Source: Acidobacteriota bacterium (GTDB lineage: Bacteria > Acidobacteriota > Blastocatellia > RBC074). Taken from it: a stretch of 64,000 bases of DNA. Both the position numbers and the translations under genes were made by a program. The stretch lies in contig JACPYM010000022.1 of the NCBI GenBank assembly GCA_016196035.1, forward strand, positions 124,001-188,000. Reading direction: 5' to 3'. Of this stretch, positions 18,314 to 27,644 are shown piece after piece (the stretch's first letter is position 1; the number at the start of each line of letters is the position of its first letter). The notes under the pieces were generated by a model. That model did not search any database. It saw nothing but the letters and a program-made list of their open reading frames with translations, and was not told the origin of the DNA.

Positions 18314-18889
18314 TTAGAGCTTCTTATCCAATTCCTGTTTGATAAACGCCGTCAGGTTCGCATCCAGATTGGCATCCTGCCCTTCAAAATGCCCGGCCAG
18401 CCGCCCGCTGCGGCCATAAATCAAAGTTTGCGGCACGCCCGTATCCTTTGACTCGATGAATTTCTCGAACGTGTCATAAGAGAGCATCGTCAGCGGAAAT
18501 TCGATCTTTTGATCTTTGATGAATTGCTGCACGCGCTGTTGCGAAGTCTCGGTGTCGGTCAGCATCACGCCGATGATCTTTAACCCGCGCTCGCGATCTT
18601 CGTCATCAAACTTGTTCAGCGCGGGCACCTGATCGCGCGAATGCACGCACCAGACGGCCATAAATTCCAGCACTACGACCTGGCCGCGCAACCCAGCCAA
18701 ACTGTACTCGCGCCCGTCCAGCGTGCGCAGCGGATGTTTGGCGGCGGCATCTTTGGGGAAATTACCGATTTTGATTTTGGCTTGTGCCACTGGAATGGCA
18801 GGCAGCCCGGCCCCTAATAACAACGCAAATAATGCGGACGTGGCGAGCAGAGACAATCTTGCAGCGCGGGCGGCGGAATGAAAACGCAT
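18314..18889 (-). CDS. TlpA-like thioredoxin-fold protein lacking the second active-site Cys
   Basis: 191 residues. Signal peptide LSLLATSALFALLLGAGLPAIPVAQA. The thioredoxin/peroxiredoxin core is visible: LAGLRGQVVVLEFMAVWCVHSRDQVPAL, KIIGVMLTDTETSQQRV, and GVPQTLIYGRSGRLAGHF with the cis-Pro loop. The usual W-C-x-x-C is here W-C-V-H-S, so only the first Cys remains. It therefore cannot act as a normal disulfide reductase, but could form mixed disulfides or act as a one-Cys peroxidase. It is the last of three tandem TlpA-like genes. GAGGTTCACC precedes the ATG. Confidence 0.85.
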   Translation of the reverse strand: MRFHSAARAARLSLLATSALFALLLGAGLPAIPVAQAKIKIGNFPKDAAAKHPLRTLDGREYSLAGLRGQVVVLEFMAVWCVHSRDQVPALNKFDDEDRERGLKIIGVMLTDTETSQQRVQQFIKDQKIEFPLTMLSYDTFEKFIESKDTGVPQTLIYGRSGRLAGHFEGQDANLDANLTAFIKQELDKKL

Positions 18890-18916
18890 GGTGAACCTCG
18901 TGGGAAACAGTGGTCG

Positions 18917-18967
18917 GTAGTCGGTAGTTCGGTAGCCATTTGAAATGGCTACCGAACTACCGACTAC
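18917..18967. repeat. Perfect 25-bp inverted repeat
   Basis: Arms 18917-18941 and 18943-18967 are exact reverse complements around a single G. Each arm itself contains CGGTAG-type words two or three times. It sits between two TlpA-like genes in the direction of transcription. A T-run follows only on the plus strand, so it is not a classic terminator for the minus-strand genes. Confidence 0.8.
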
Positions 18968-18975
18968 TTTTTCAA

Positions 18976-19656
18976 CTAGCCTTGCTTGGTTTTTTGCGCG
19001 ACCGGTTTGGCCGTCGCTTTGCTGCCAGGTTTGACGGTGGCAGGCGCGGGAGCAACTTTCTTCAATTCTTCTTCAATCGCCTGTTTCATCTCTTCGCCGA
19101 GCTTCTCGTTCCAGCCGATGGTGCGCTTGACCATTTTGCCGTCCGCGCCAAAGAGAATCATTTGCGGCACGCCATGATCGTGACTGTCGGCGTAATAGGC
19201 CACCACCATATTCGTGATGAAGGCGACCGGGTAAGGAGTTTTCGCCTTTGCCATAAACGAGCGCACGCTGGCGAGGTCTGTTTCCTGATCGGTGGCCAGT
19301 CCCAAGATGTTCAGACCGCGTTTGCTATACGCCGTGTTCCATTCCGTCACGTGCGGCGCGTGTTCCTCGCAATGCGGGCATTTCGACCAAAACATATCCA
19401 GCAACGTGACCTTGCCGCGCAAGCTGGAAAGCTTAATCGCCTTTTGCGCGCCCACCACCGGCCCGGCATTGGGGGGCACCAGTTTCAGAATCATCTCAGG
19501 CGTATCGCCCGACCCATCCGCCAGCGGCAATTCGGGGATGTCATCCGCCCCCAAACGCGGCGCGGCGCTGACCATTAAGGCCAACAACAAACTGGCCATC
19601 AGTGCGCCCAGAGCGCGCGCGGAAGAGAAAAGTTGGTGTAGTGTCGTTGCTGCCAT
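18976..19656 (-). CDS. TlpA-like secreted thiol-disulfide protein with CPHC motif
   Basis: 226 residues. A signal peptide ([22 protein letters not shown]) precedes a thioredoxin fold: [24 protein letters not shown] holds a complete C-x-x-C (CPHC, as in oxidising DsbA-like proteins), [21 protein letters not shown], and [15 protein letters not shown] with the cis-Pro. The C-terminal 40 residues are Lys/Ala/Pro-rich. Start: ATG 19656; TTG 19662 behind AAGGAGTAAT is an alternative. Its neighbours on both sides are TlpA-like. It probably reduces or isomerises disulfides in the periplasm, for example in cytochrome c maturation; the partner is unknown. Confidence 0.88.
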   Translation of the reverse strand: MAATTLHQLFSSARALGALMASLLLALMVSAAPRLGADDIPELPLADGSGDTPEMILKLVPPNAGPVVGAQKAIKLSSLRGKVTLLDMFWSKCPHCEEHAPHVTEWNTAYSKRGLNILGLATDQETDLASVRSFMAKAKTPYPVAFITNMVVAYYADSHDHGVPQMILFGADGKMVKRTIGWNEKLGEEMKQAIEEELKKVAPAPATVKPGSKATAKPVAQKTKQG

Positions 19657-19715
19657 TGCCAAATTACTCCTTACAGAAGTGAGAAATTAGTACGCCACGG
19701 CGGTGGCGGCCAGGT

Positions 19716-20363
19716 TTATGTGGTGCCCAGTTGCTTGGTGACAACCTGTTCGAGATAGGCCAGCCCTTTTTCAGGACGTTCGCCGACCAGATGATCAACC
19801 AGCTTGCCGTCTTTGCCGAAGATGAAAAGTTGCGGAATCGGCGGCGAGCCGCTGTCGTCTTCGGTGCCTTTCAGAAAAGAATCGGTCACGATGCGGCTCG
19901 GATAAGCGATGGTGTAATTGATGCCGACTTGTTTGATGAAATCGTTGACGAGCTTTTGATCGGTCTTTTGATCGTCCAGGCTCATGCCGATGACGGCCAG
20001 CCCCTTGGCACCGTAGCGTTTGTTCAATTCAGCCAACTGCGGCGCTTGTTTGCGGCAAGGCGCGCACCAGGTGCCCCAAAAATCCACGACGACGACTTTG
20101 CCACGATACTCATTCAGTTTCAGCGAACCGCCCGCGTGCTTGGGCACCAACAACGCTTGCGCGGTTTCGATGGCCTCGCCGCTGGGCTGCCCCGTGGATT
20201 TGGGCATCGCGCTGGCCGGAATGGCGTCGCTGGTTGAGCTGGCGCCCGAACTCGCCACCGGTTTTGGCGCGGCGGCGTTGTCGCAGCCCAGTGTGCAAAA
20301 CGCCGCACTCAACAAAAGCGCGGGCAGGAATTGTTTAATAGCGAAATGCTTCATGCTCATCAT
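19716..20363 (-). CDS. TlpA-family thiol-disulfide reductase, probable lipoprotein (WCAPC)
   Basis: 215 residues. The N-terminus has a hydrophobic run ending in [11 protein letters not shown], a lipobox-like site. The core has [28 protein letters not shown] with the classical [20 protein letters not shown], and [19 protein letters not shown]. It is the canonical reductase of the three. The ATG at 20363 lies inside the end of the upstream yacG gene, so translation is probably coupled; ATG 20354 is also possible. A start at 20393 would give a longer overlap and is less likely. Confidence 0.88.
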   Translation of the reverse strand: MMSMKHFAIKQFLPALLLSAAFCTLGCDNAAAPKPVASSGASSTSDAIPASAMPKSTGQPSGEAIETAQALLVPKHAGGSLKLNEYRGKVVVVDFWGTWCAPCRKQAPQLAELNKRYGAKGLAVIGMSLDDQKTDQKLVNDFIKQVGINYTIAYPSRIVTDSFLKGTEDDSGSPPIPQLFIFGKDGKLVDHLVGERPEKGLAYLEQVVTKQLGTT

Positions 20364-20553
20364 CAAAAGACTGCGCGACCGGGTCGCGGTCAAAATCAGT
20401 GGTTAAACCATCAGAACTTTCCATCAATGGCACCCGATATTCCTCTGAGGCCCAACGCCCCAAATCAATCGTTTGGCAGCGTTCGGAACAAAACGGGCGA
20501 AACTCGCTTTGCTCCCAATCTACGGGTTGGCGGCACGTGGGACAACGGCGCAT
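20335..20553 (-). CDS. yacG: YacG-type zinc-ribbon protein (DNA gyrase inhibitor family)
   Basis: 72 residues. [38 protein letters not shown] is the YacG signature: two C-x-x-C pairs (CPTC and CSERC) forming a zinc ribbon, then D-L-G-x-W. E. coli YacG binds GyrB and blocks DNA binding; whether this homologue does is not known. It overlaps the start of the following tlpA-like gene by about 29 bases. This may couple the two genes, although no functional link is known. Confidence 0.9.
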   Translation of the reverse strand: MRRCPTCRQPVDWEQSEFRPFCSERCQTIDLGRWASEEYRVPLMESSDGLTTDFDRDPVAQSFDDEHEAFRY

Positions 20554-20711
20554 CGGTACAATCCTCGGCAGAAACGGTTAGTGTTGAACGAAACCGTATG
20601 ATACCGAATTTTGTCTGAAGTCCAAACCGGTTTAGTAGCCAGCCGCGCAGGCTTGCGTTAGAGTGGCGGCACCGCTGCCGTTGATTCGTCAACAGATCAT
20701 GAGGAGAACGT

Positions 20712-21938
20712 ATGCGATTGCTGCTTTTTGCGCTGCTTTTCGTCAATTTGGCCGTGCCTGCGCAAGAACCCGCGCGCCTTACCAGCGCGCACGAAACATC
20801 CACGCAAAATCCACCGCGCAACCTCCGGCCACGCGAGGCGAAACCTACTGCACCAGAAACCGCGCCCGCACCCTCAGAGGCTACCGCCAAAGAAAAACGG
20901 ATCGCCGCCCAATTTGCGCCCATTTTTCTGCAAGGGCTGGGCGACAACCCGCGCGCCGATTACATCACCAACTTCGATTTTGATGGCGACTGGAAAGGCG
21001 ACAACAATTGGTACAACCTGGATAAACGTAACTTCGCGTTGCGCGCCTATATCTACTACTCCGTCGCCGAAACTGAAACGCATTATTTTGTGCACTACGC
21101 TGTCTTTCACCCACGCGATTACAAAGGCGGGACGGCCACTTCGATGATTCTGGACAGCGCCATCCGCCTCTCACTGCCCCAACTCGGCAAGATCAAAGAC
21201 CCCACTGTGGACAAGGTCAACGATGTCGCGCTCTCACACGAAAATGATTTAGAGGGCTGTCTGGTCGTGGCCGAAAAACATGGCGAAGACTTAACCCAGG
21301 CACAGGTGCTGTATGTCGAAACGATGGCGCACAATGGCTATTACAAGTACCGCACAGCGGCGGCTCCCGGCAGCATCGGTGATCCGCTTGAGTTGAGCGG
21401 CGCGCATCCGCGTCTTTACGTCGAACCCAAAGGGCACGGCCTCTATCGCTACACTGGCGATAGCACACAAATCAATCCACGTGTCGCCGGGTTGCTGACC
21501 TATCAATACACCGGCACGGCGGAAGACCACGAAACGCTGGGCGAGAAGGCGGATGGGAAAACCATCGGCTACGATCTGCTCTCGATCTATGACAGTTTTT
21601 GGGCGCGCGCGACCAAAGGCGAGAATGACACCTTTGGCGAAACGCTGGATTATCAAAAACGCAGCGCGATGAAATTCCAAACCGGTCAAACGCCATTGAG
21701 CACTGAACACGAATTCGGCCAGCTCGGCGCGGCTTTTCGCGGCAGCGTAGGATTCAAAAACAAGGCCCGGCCACCGTGGGCCTGGTTTGATGAAAGCGAG
21801 CGGAACCGCCCACGCGGCGAATGGTTTTTTGACCCGGCGGCGGTCATTGCGCGCCATTTCGGCAACGACATCAAAGACGGCAAATTCTCAGACGTCTATC
21901 GCTGGAATCGTTATTTTGGAATTGAAGAAGGAAAGTGA
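20712..21938 (+). CDS. Secreted protein of unknown function (Vps62-like repeats suspected)
   Basis: 408 residues. MRLLLFALLFVNLAVPAQ is a signal peptide, followed by a Pro/Ala-rich linker to about residue 60. The folded part begins FLQGLGDNPRADYITNFDFDGDWKGDNNW and has aromatic, Asp-rich strands (AYIYYSVAETETHYFVHYAVFHPRDY, VALSHENDLEGCLVV, HPRLYVEPKGHGLYRY). The Y-x-x-V/A-x-H-P-x-D-Y and H-E-N-D-x-E-G pattern recalls Vps62-type proteins and could form a metal site, but I cannot name the family with certainty. GAGGAG stands before the ATG. It is the only plus-strand gene here, divergent from yacG. Confidence 0.8.
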   Translation: MRLLLFALLFVNLAVPAQEPARLTSAHETSTQNPPRNLRPREAKPTAPETAPAPSEATAKEKRIAAQFAPIFLQGLGDNPRADYITNFDFDGDWKGDNNWYNLDKRNFALRAYIYYSVAETETHYFVHYAVFHPRDYKGGTATSMILDSAIRLSLPQLGKIKDPTVDKVNDVALSHENDLEGCLVVAEKHGEDLTQAQVLYVETMAHNGYYKYRTAAAPGSIGDPLELSGAHPRLYVEPKGHGLYRYTGDSTQINPRVAGLLTYQYTGTAEDHETLGEKADGKTIGYDLLSIYDSFWARATKGENDTFGETLDYQKRSAMKFQTGQTPLSTEHEFGQLGAAFRGSVGFKNKARPPWAWFDESERNRPRGEWFFDPAAVIARHFGNDIKDGKFSDVYRWNRYFGIEEGK

Positions 21939-21969
21939 GCGCGGGTTGCGTTAGCGGAGAGTTAGGGAG

Positions 21970-22046
<77 letters not shown>

Positions 22047-22089
22047 TTTTCAAAGGATCGTGATCAAAATGCTTTCGTGCGAAAGCGGG

Positions 22090-22199
22090 GGCATCTTAGC
22101 CAACCGACCCAACTCCGTCAAGCCACCCTTTGGATTGAAGCGCTGCTAGCCAGTTTTGAAAGCCAAGTGGAAAGATTCCCGCCGGTTGGCTAAGATGTC
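22090..22199. repeat. Inverted repeat flanking an 80-base spacer before the yjbQ-like gene
   Basis: Arms GCATCTTAGCCAACCG (22091-22106) and CGGTTGGCTAAGATG (22183-22197) pair over 15 bases, with partial pairing beyond. It occupies the gap between tRNA-Ala and the yjbQ-like start (22227), where a promoter or 5' leader is expected. Confidence 0.6.
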
Positions 22200-22226
22200 G
22201 CCGCATTCATCCCCAAGAGCAGCAAC

Positions 22227-22640
22227 ATGAAGTCTTACACCAAGTATCTGACGTTTCAGACCAAGAAACGGCGCGAGTATCTCAATATCACTGACGAAGT
22301 GGCGGCGGCGCTCCGTGCCAGCGGCGTGCAGGAAGGCTTTGTTTTGGTTTCAGCCATGCATATCACGGCATCGGTGTACATCAACGATGCTGAAGATGGC
22401 TTAATTGCCGACATTGATGAATGGTTGGAGCGGTTAGCCCCGATGCGCGCCGATTACCGCCATCATCAAACCGGCGAAGACAATGGCGATGCGCATCTGA
22501 AAAACCTATTGATGCATCATCAAGTGCTGGTGCCGATCACCAAAGGCGAGTTAGACCTGGGCACCTGGCAACAAATTTATTACGCGGAGTTTGACGGCCA
22601 GCGCCGCAAACGCGTCATCATCAAAATCATCGGCGCATAA
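22227..22640 (+). CDS. YjbQ/UPF0047 family protein (secondary thiamine-phosphate synthase type)
   Basis: 137 residues, typical length. [29 protein letters not shown] and [28 protein letters not shown] contain the conserved His, Glu and Asp cluster (H-H[10 protein letters not shown]) of UPF0047, and the end [23 protein letters not shown] is the family C-terminus. E. coli YjbQ has thiamine-phosphate synthase side activity; the real role of the family is unsettled. A 5-residue difference at the N-terminus is possible because there is no strong ribosome site. Confidence 0.9.
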   Translation: MKSYTKYLTFQTKKRREYLNITDEVAAALRASGVQEGFVLVSAMHITASVYINDAEDGLIADIDEWLERLAPMRADYRHHQTGEDNGDAHLKNLLMHHQVLVPITKGELDLGTWQQIYYAEFDGQRRKRVIIKIIGA

Positions 22641-22668
22641 CCTTTGATCAATCGAACTACGAACACGC

Positions 22669-23877
22669 ATGCGAACTTTAATTTGGTTATTTCTAGCCAT
22701 CGCTATCACCCTGCCTTGGCTTTTCTTTGTCTTGACTGGTGAGGGCCATCACTTGGTTGCCAGCCATCCCGCCCAGGTTTCGGCGCTCTCTGGTCTGGCC
22801 ATCATTGGCGCGGCATTTCTGTTGAGTTGGGGCGCAGAGCTTTCTGAACGCGACATCCCCCGGGCGCTGGCGTTGATTGCATTAGCACTGATCAGCGTCC
22901 TGCCTGAATACGCCATCGGCTTGCATTACGCTTGGGCCGAAGGCCGGGCGGGCACGCACGAAGGCTTGGCCGTGGCCAACATGACCGGCGCAAACCGCAT
23001 CCTCATCGGCGTTGGCTGGGCCTTGGTGGCAATTGTCTATTATTTCAAGCACGGTAAAAAAGCGGTCGAACTGGATCATTCGCAAGGGTTGGAACTGAGC
23101 CTGCTGCTGTTGGCCACGGTGTATACGCTGGTGATTCCGCTAAAGGGCACGCTTTCGCTGTTCGACACCGTAGTGCTCTTCGCCCTGTTTCTTTTTTACG
23201 CCGCCCGTGCTTCGCAGGGCGAAAAACACGATGAGCCGGATTTGGAAGGCGTCGCTGGTGAATTGGATCAGCGGCTCGGCGATGGCGCGCGGCGCTTGGC
23301 CGTGTTGCTGATGTTCGGCTTCGCCGGACTGGTCATTTGGTTTTCTTCCGAACCCTTTGCCGAAGGGTTGAAAGCAACGGGTACGGTTTACGGCGTCAAT
23401 CAGTTTCTGCTGGTGCAATGGCTCGCGCCGCTGGCCTCGGAATCGCCCGAAGGCTTGGTGGCGTTGCTCTTCGCCTTAAAAGGCAAAGGCTCGACGGGCC
23501 TCGGCGCGCTGATTTCGTCAAAGGTCAATCAATGGACGCTACTGGTCGGCGCGATTCCGCTGGTTTACGCGCTGGCGGTCGGCGCGTGGGTGCCGATGGA
23601 GTTGAGCAGCTTGCACAAAGAGGAATTGCTGCTGACCTCGGCGCAATCGCTGTTTGCCGCTGTTATCATTTCTGATTTCCGTTTGGCATTGTGGGAAGGC
23701 GTCTTGTTGCTCGTGTTGTTTCTAGCGCAATTCTTCTTTCCACAGCCAGAGATTCGCTACATTTTCAGCGGCATCTATTTGGTGGCGGCCACTGCAATGA
23801 TCATGACCTCGCGGATTCGGCGGCAGATGATGTGGAATGCGTTGTTGTTGCGCAGGTGCGATCCGTCGAAGTTTTGA
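22669..23877 (+). CDS. CaCA-type cation antiporter (Na+/Ca2+ exchanger-like membrane protein)
   Basis: 402 residues with about 10-11 membrane segments. Two inverted alpha-repeat motifs are visible: [16 protein letters not shown]...[14 protein letters not shown] near residues 80-110 (in CaCA normally G..E...S...G.....GN..GSN), and [23 protein letters not shown]...[15 protein letters not shown] near residues 255-290. The Glu residues of both repeats (PEY, SPEG) are kept, the Asn positions partly. It should exchange Ca2+ or another cation for Na+ or H+. A central loop is acidic ([11 protein letters not shown]). Ion specificity is not known. Confidence 0.83.
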   Translation: MRTLIWLFLAIAITLPWLFFVLTGEGHHLVASHPAQVSALSGLAIIGAAFLLSWGAELSERDIPRALALIALALISVLPEYAIGLHYAWAEGRAGTHEGLAVANMTGANRILIGVGWALVAIVYYFKHGKKAVELDHSQGLELSLLLLATVYTLVIPLKGTLSLFDTVVLFALFLFYAARASQGEKHDEPDLEGVAGELDQRLGDGARRLAVLLMFGFAGLVIWFSSEPFAEGLKATGTVYGVNQFLLVQWLAPLASESPEGLVALLFALKGKGSTGLGALISSKVNQWTLLVGAIPLVYALAVGAWVPMELSSLHKEELLLTSAQSLFAAVIISDFRLALWEGVLLLVLFLAQFFFPQPEIRYIFSGIYLVAATAMIMTSRIRRQMMWNALLLRRCDPSKF

Positions 23878-23888
23878 CGCAACTGGTG

Positions 23889-23976
23889 CAGTACCGCGCG
23901 CGTGAGCAAGCGGGGCCGTCACCTAATGCTCATTGGGTGAGAGAGACAGCGCCGCGTGCTCACGCGCGCGGTACTG
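23889..23976. repeat. Perfect 20-bp inverted repeat between convergent genes
   Basis: Arms 23889-23908 (CAGTACCGCGCGCGTGAGCA) and 23957-23976 are exact reverse complements with a 48-base spacer that contains a smaller imperfect hairpin (CACCTAATGCTCATTGGGTG). The arm recurs as a single copy at 11236-11251. It lies between the antiporter and cystathionine beta-synthase stops, so it could also end transcription on both strands. Confidence 0.75.
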
Positions 23977-23979
23977 TCT

Positions 23980-25383
<1,404 letters not shown>

Positions 25384-25399
25384 GCCATCTCCAAAAAAC

Positions 25400-25453
25400 G
25401 ACAGGATTCACTTGGATGGAGATTCAAAGATCACCAATCCCGTGAATCCTGTC
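25400..25453. repeat. Inverted repeat GACAGGATTCAC / GTGAATCCTGTC
   Basis: Perfect 12-base arms at 25400-25411 and 25442-25453. It sits between the two minus-strand genes. It may be a dispersed-repeat remnant; no T-run is present. Confidence 0.6.
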
Positions 25454-25477
25454 AATGATGACCGGCTTGTTTTTTGG

Positions 25478-26890
25478 TTACTTTCCCGCCGTGGTCGCGC
25501 GATAGCCCAACTCCAACCCTTTTGTCGTCGTGTAGTACTTGGCCAGCATATTGGCCTTCTCCCACGCGGGCAGCGTTTGCGGGTCGCGCATATAGCTAAA
25601 GAAGCGCGTCGCCACCTGTCCGAAGTGCGCTTCGTGTCCATCGCGGTATTTGTCGGGGAAGGTCACACGCAATTTGTCGCCTTCGTCCACCGCCGCCACG
25701 CCCGGATACTTGGCTTGTAGCGCCGCGACTTTCTTTTGCAGCGCAGCCCAGATCGCCGCTTTGTCCGCCGCGTTATTCGGGATCACCTGAATCGTGTGCT
25801 GTTGCGCTTGCCGCACTTCGATACGCGCCTTGGTGCCCTTGAACCAAGCCACATGCGTATCGCCGCTTCCAGCAGGGGCTTCGTAATTCCAGATCACATC
25901 CAGCTTGGCGTGCACACCGCGCAGCGCGTAGGTCAGCGAACCGTTGCAGAAATACTCCAGCTTGTCGTCTTTCACATTCGGCGCAAGAAAAGCCGGGAAG
26001 TTCGCCTCGCCCGTCACGCGCTTGAAATCATCCTTGGGAATCACCGTCGGCCAGCGTTTGCCGCTGAGCACGTTGACGTCTTTGCGATAGTCGAGCGCCT
26101 GTTCGGGAAACACCATCCATTGCACCAAATCCACCAGATGCACGCCCACGTCAGATACGCCTTCGCCTTGCTGCTTTACGTCAAAGAACCAGGCCGGACG
26201 AACGTTGACCGCGCCCGACACGACTTTGTAAAGGTGATGCAGGCTTTCCATATAAATGGCCGGATCACTTTCGGAGCCTTTCTGCATCGTGCCGAAAATG
26301 CCCGCATCATTGATCAATTCGCGTTGCAGGATCGTCGTGATCTCTGACCGTTCGGTCATGATGTCGTAAGCAATCAGCCGCTTTGCCTCAGCCGTATTCA
26401 GCGTGGCTTCCAGCTTGGGAAACTCGCCCGCATTGATGATCCACGGTTTGTCTACCAGCGCATTGATACCGCCTTCGACACTCGCTTTGATGCGATCAAT
26501 CTTGCCGGCATTGCGTCCGGCGATGACGACGACGTTACCCGGCTTTTCGCGCAGCATACGCGCCAGCGGGTCGCCGCCGGTGTGAATCTCTAACTGCCAC
26601 TGCGTCGGGTTGGCCGCCCGCGTATTGAAGCCATTGATGCGTTTGAGATGTTCGTAGAGATCAAACCCCAGCGGCGCATAAACGTGCACGATTGGGGAAA
26701 CATCGGTGAGGGGTTCTTTTTGCACGAGCGCCGCGTGGAAGTGTCCCGGGTCGAGCGTCATCAGGCGGATGTCAGACATAGCTTTGCCAGTGGATTTTTG
26801 CTGCGCGCGGGCGTGGAAAAGCAGCGACGTCGCCGCGCAGCCCAACGCAACAAGACAACCAAGGAGAGTCAATCGAATTCTATGTTTCAT
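25478..26890 (-). CDS. Secreted Gfo/Idh/MocA-type oxidoreductase with C-terminal domain
   Basis: 470 residues. [19 protein letters not shown] is a signal or anchor segment. The core shows [15 protein letters not shown] (Rossmann strand 1, G-H-F-H in place of the usual G-x-G), [27 protein letters not shown] (the E/D-K-P motif of the family) and an HLVDLVQW helix, which corresponds to the catalytic domain. It therefore resembles a dehydrogenase of the 'putative oxidoreductase C-terminal' type. Export of a Rossmann enzyme would be unusual unless through Tat, and no twin Arg is visible. Start ATG 26890. Substrate unknown. Confidence 0.78.
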   Translation of the reverse strand: MKHRIRLTLLGCLVALGCAATSLLFHARAQQKSTGKAMSDIRLMTLDPGHFHAALVQKEPLTDVSPIVHVYAPLGFDLYEHLKRINGFNTRAANPTQWQLEIHTGGDPLARMLREKPGNVVVIAGRNAGKIDRIKASVEGGINALVDKPWIINAGEFPKLEATLNTAEAKRLIAYDIMTERSEITTILQRELINDAGIFGTMQKGSESDPAIYMESLHHLYKVVSGAVNVRPAWFFDVKQQGEGVSDVGVHLVDLVQWMVFPEQALDYRKDVNVLSGKRWPTVIPKDDFKRVTGEANFPAFLAPNVKDDKLEYFCNGSLTYALRGVHAKLDVIWNYEAPAGSGDTHVAWFKGTKARIEVRQAQQHTIQVIPNNAADKAAIWAALQKKVAALQAKYPGVAAVDEGDKLRVTFPDKYRDGHEAHFGQVATRFFSYMRDPQTLPAWEKANMLAKYYTTTKGLELGYRATTAGK

Positions 26891-26953
26891 AGCAGTCCAC
26901 AACTTGACGAAATTCAGCGCCGAAAGTGCGCAGCAGCAGCGAGCAACAGCCTG

Positions 26954-27382
26954 TTACCGCTGTAACGGAATAAAGTCGGGATCATCCTGGTGCTCGCGTT
27001 CCCACATCAGGAAGTCGTAATACCCGCAGCGGCTCTCTTCAGGATGTTCGCGGCAGGTGCGTGGGCGGTGTTCATACGCCGTGCAACGCCGTTCCGTCTG
27101 ATCCAGAAAACGGCAAGCGCTTTTATAGATAGTGTCCTTGCGGTGGCGCAACACGCGCTGCCCACCTTCGTATTCCGGCACGAACTTCGTAAACTTGCGC
27201 TCGGCCTCTTCGTAGCTCAGGCCGAAGCCTTTTGCCAGCCGCTGAATGTCGGCCTTGTTGACGCGAATCCAGTCGTAGGTGCAGCAATAGGCCACGCATT
27301 TCGTGCAGTCGTATTTCAAACGCGGTGTTTTGGCCTTGCTCGACCCGTTGGCCTGCAAGACAGGGAGTTCTTTTTTAGCCAT
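26954..27382 (-). CDS. YkgJ-family cysteine-cluster (probable Fe-S or Zn) protein
   Basis: 142 residues. The eight-Cys pattern of YkgJ is present: [15 protein letters not shown] (C-x-x-C...CC), [25 protein letters not shown] and SRCGYY. These cysteines probably bind a metal or Fe-S cluster. The ATG at 27382 was chosen; an extended frame to 27490 is not conserved. The gene sits directly upstream of the oxidoreductase on the same strand. No role beyond metal binding can be read. Confidence 0.88.
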   Translation of the reverse strand: MAKKELPVLQANGSSKAKTPRLKYDCTKCVAYCCTYDWIRVNKADIQRLAKGFGLSYEEAERKFTKFVPEYEGGQRVLRHRKDTIYKSACRFLDQTERRCTAYEHRPRTCREHPEESRCGYYDFLMWEREHQDDPDFIPLQR

Positions 27383-27510
27383 AGTGTTTTGTGTTGAATG
27401 CTTGCAGCAGCTTGATTGCAGTGTCGTGCTAAAGCGGGACATACTTACCATCATCAACAAACAACGGCAACCGCGCCGCTGCAAAACCACGAACTACGAC
27501 TCACGCAAGG

Positions 27511-27603
27511 CATTGTCACAGAGGCACAGGGCCACAGAGAAAACGCTTGGATACGGCTCCCTCTCTTTCTGCTCCTCTTCCTCTGTGCCTCTGTGGCAAT
27601 TGT
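27511..27603. repeat. CACAGAG-type hairpin repeat (copy 1)
   Basis: Left arm near 27512-27539 (TGTCACAGAGGCACAG) and right arm 27581-27601 (CTGTGCCTCTGTGGCAAT) pair imperfectly. The arms are built from repeated CACAGAG words. It is one of three copies of the same family (others at 38241 and 39233) and lies just upstream of the YdeP-type gene. Confidence 0.7.
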
Positions 27604-27644
27604 CTTTATTCTTGCGTCTGTCCAACGAGATTCAAACGGCAACC

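Noticed and set aside
27303-27644. N-terminal extension of the YdeP-type enzyme
   Set aside because: It runs through the ykgJ start region and a CACAGAG hairpin, is not conserved, and a normal ATG with the family N-terminus exists at 27645.
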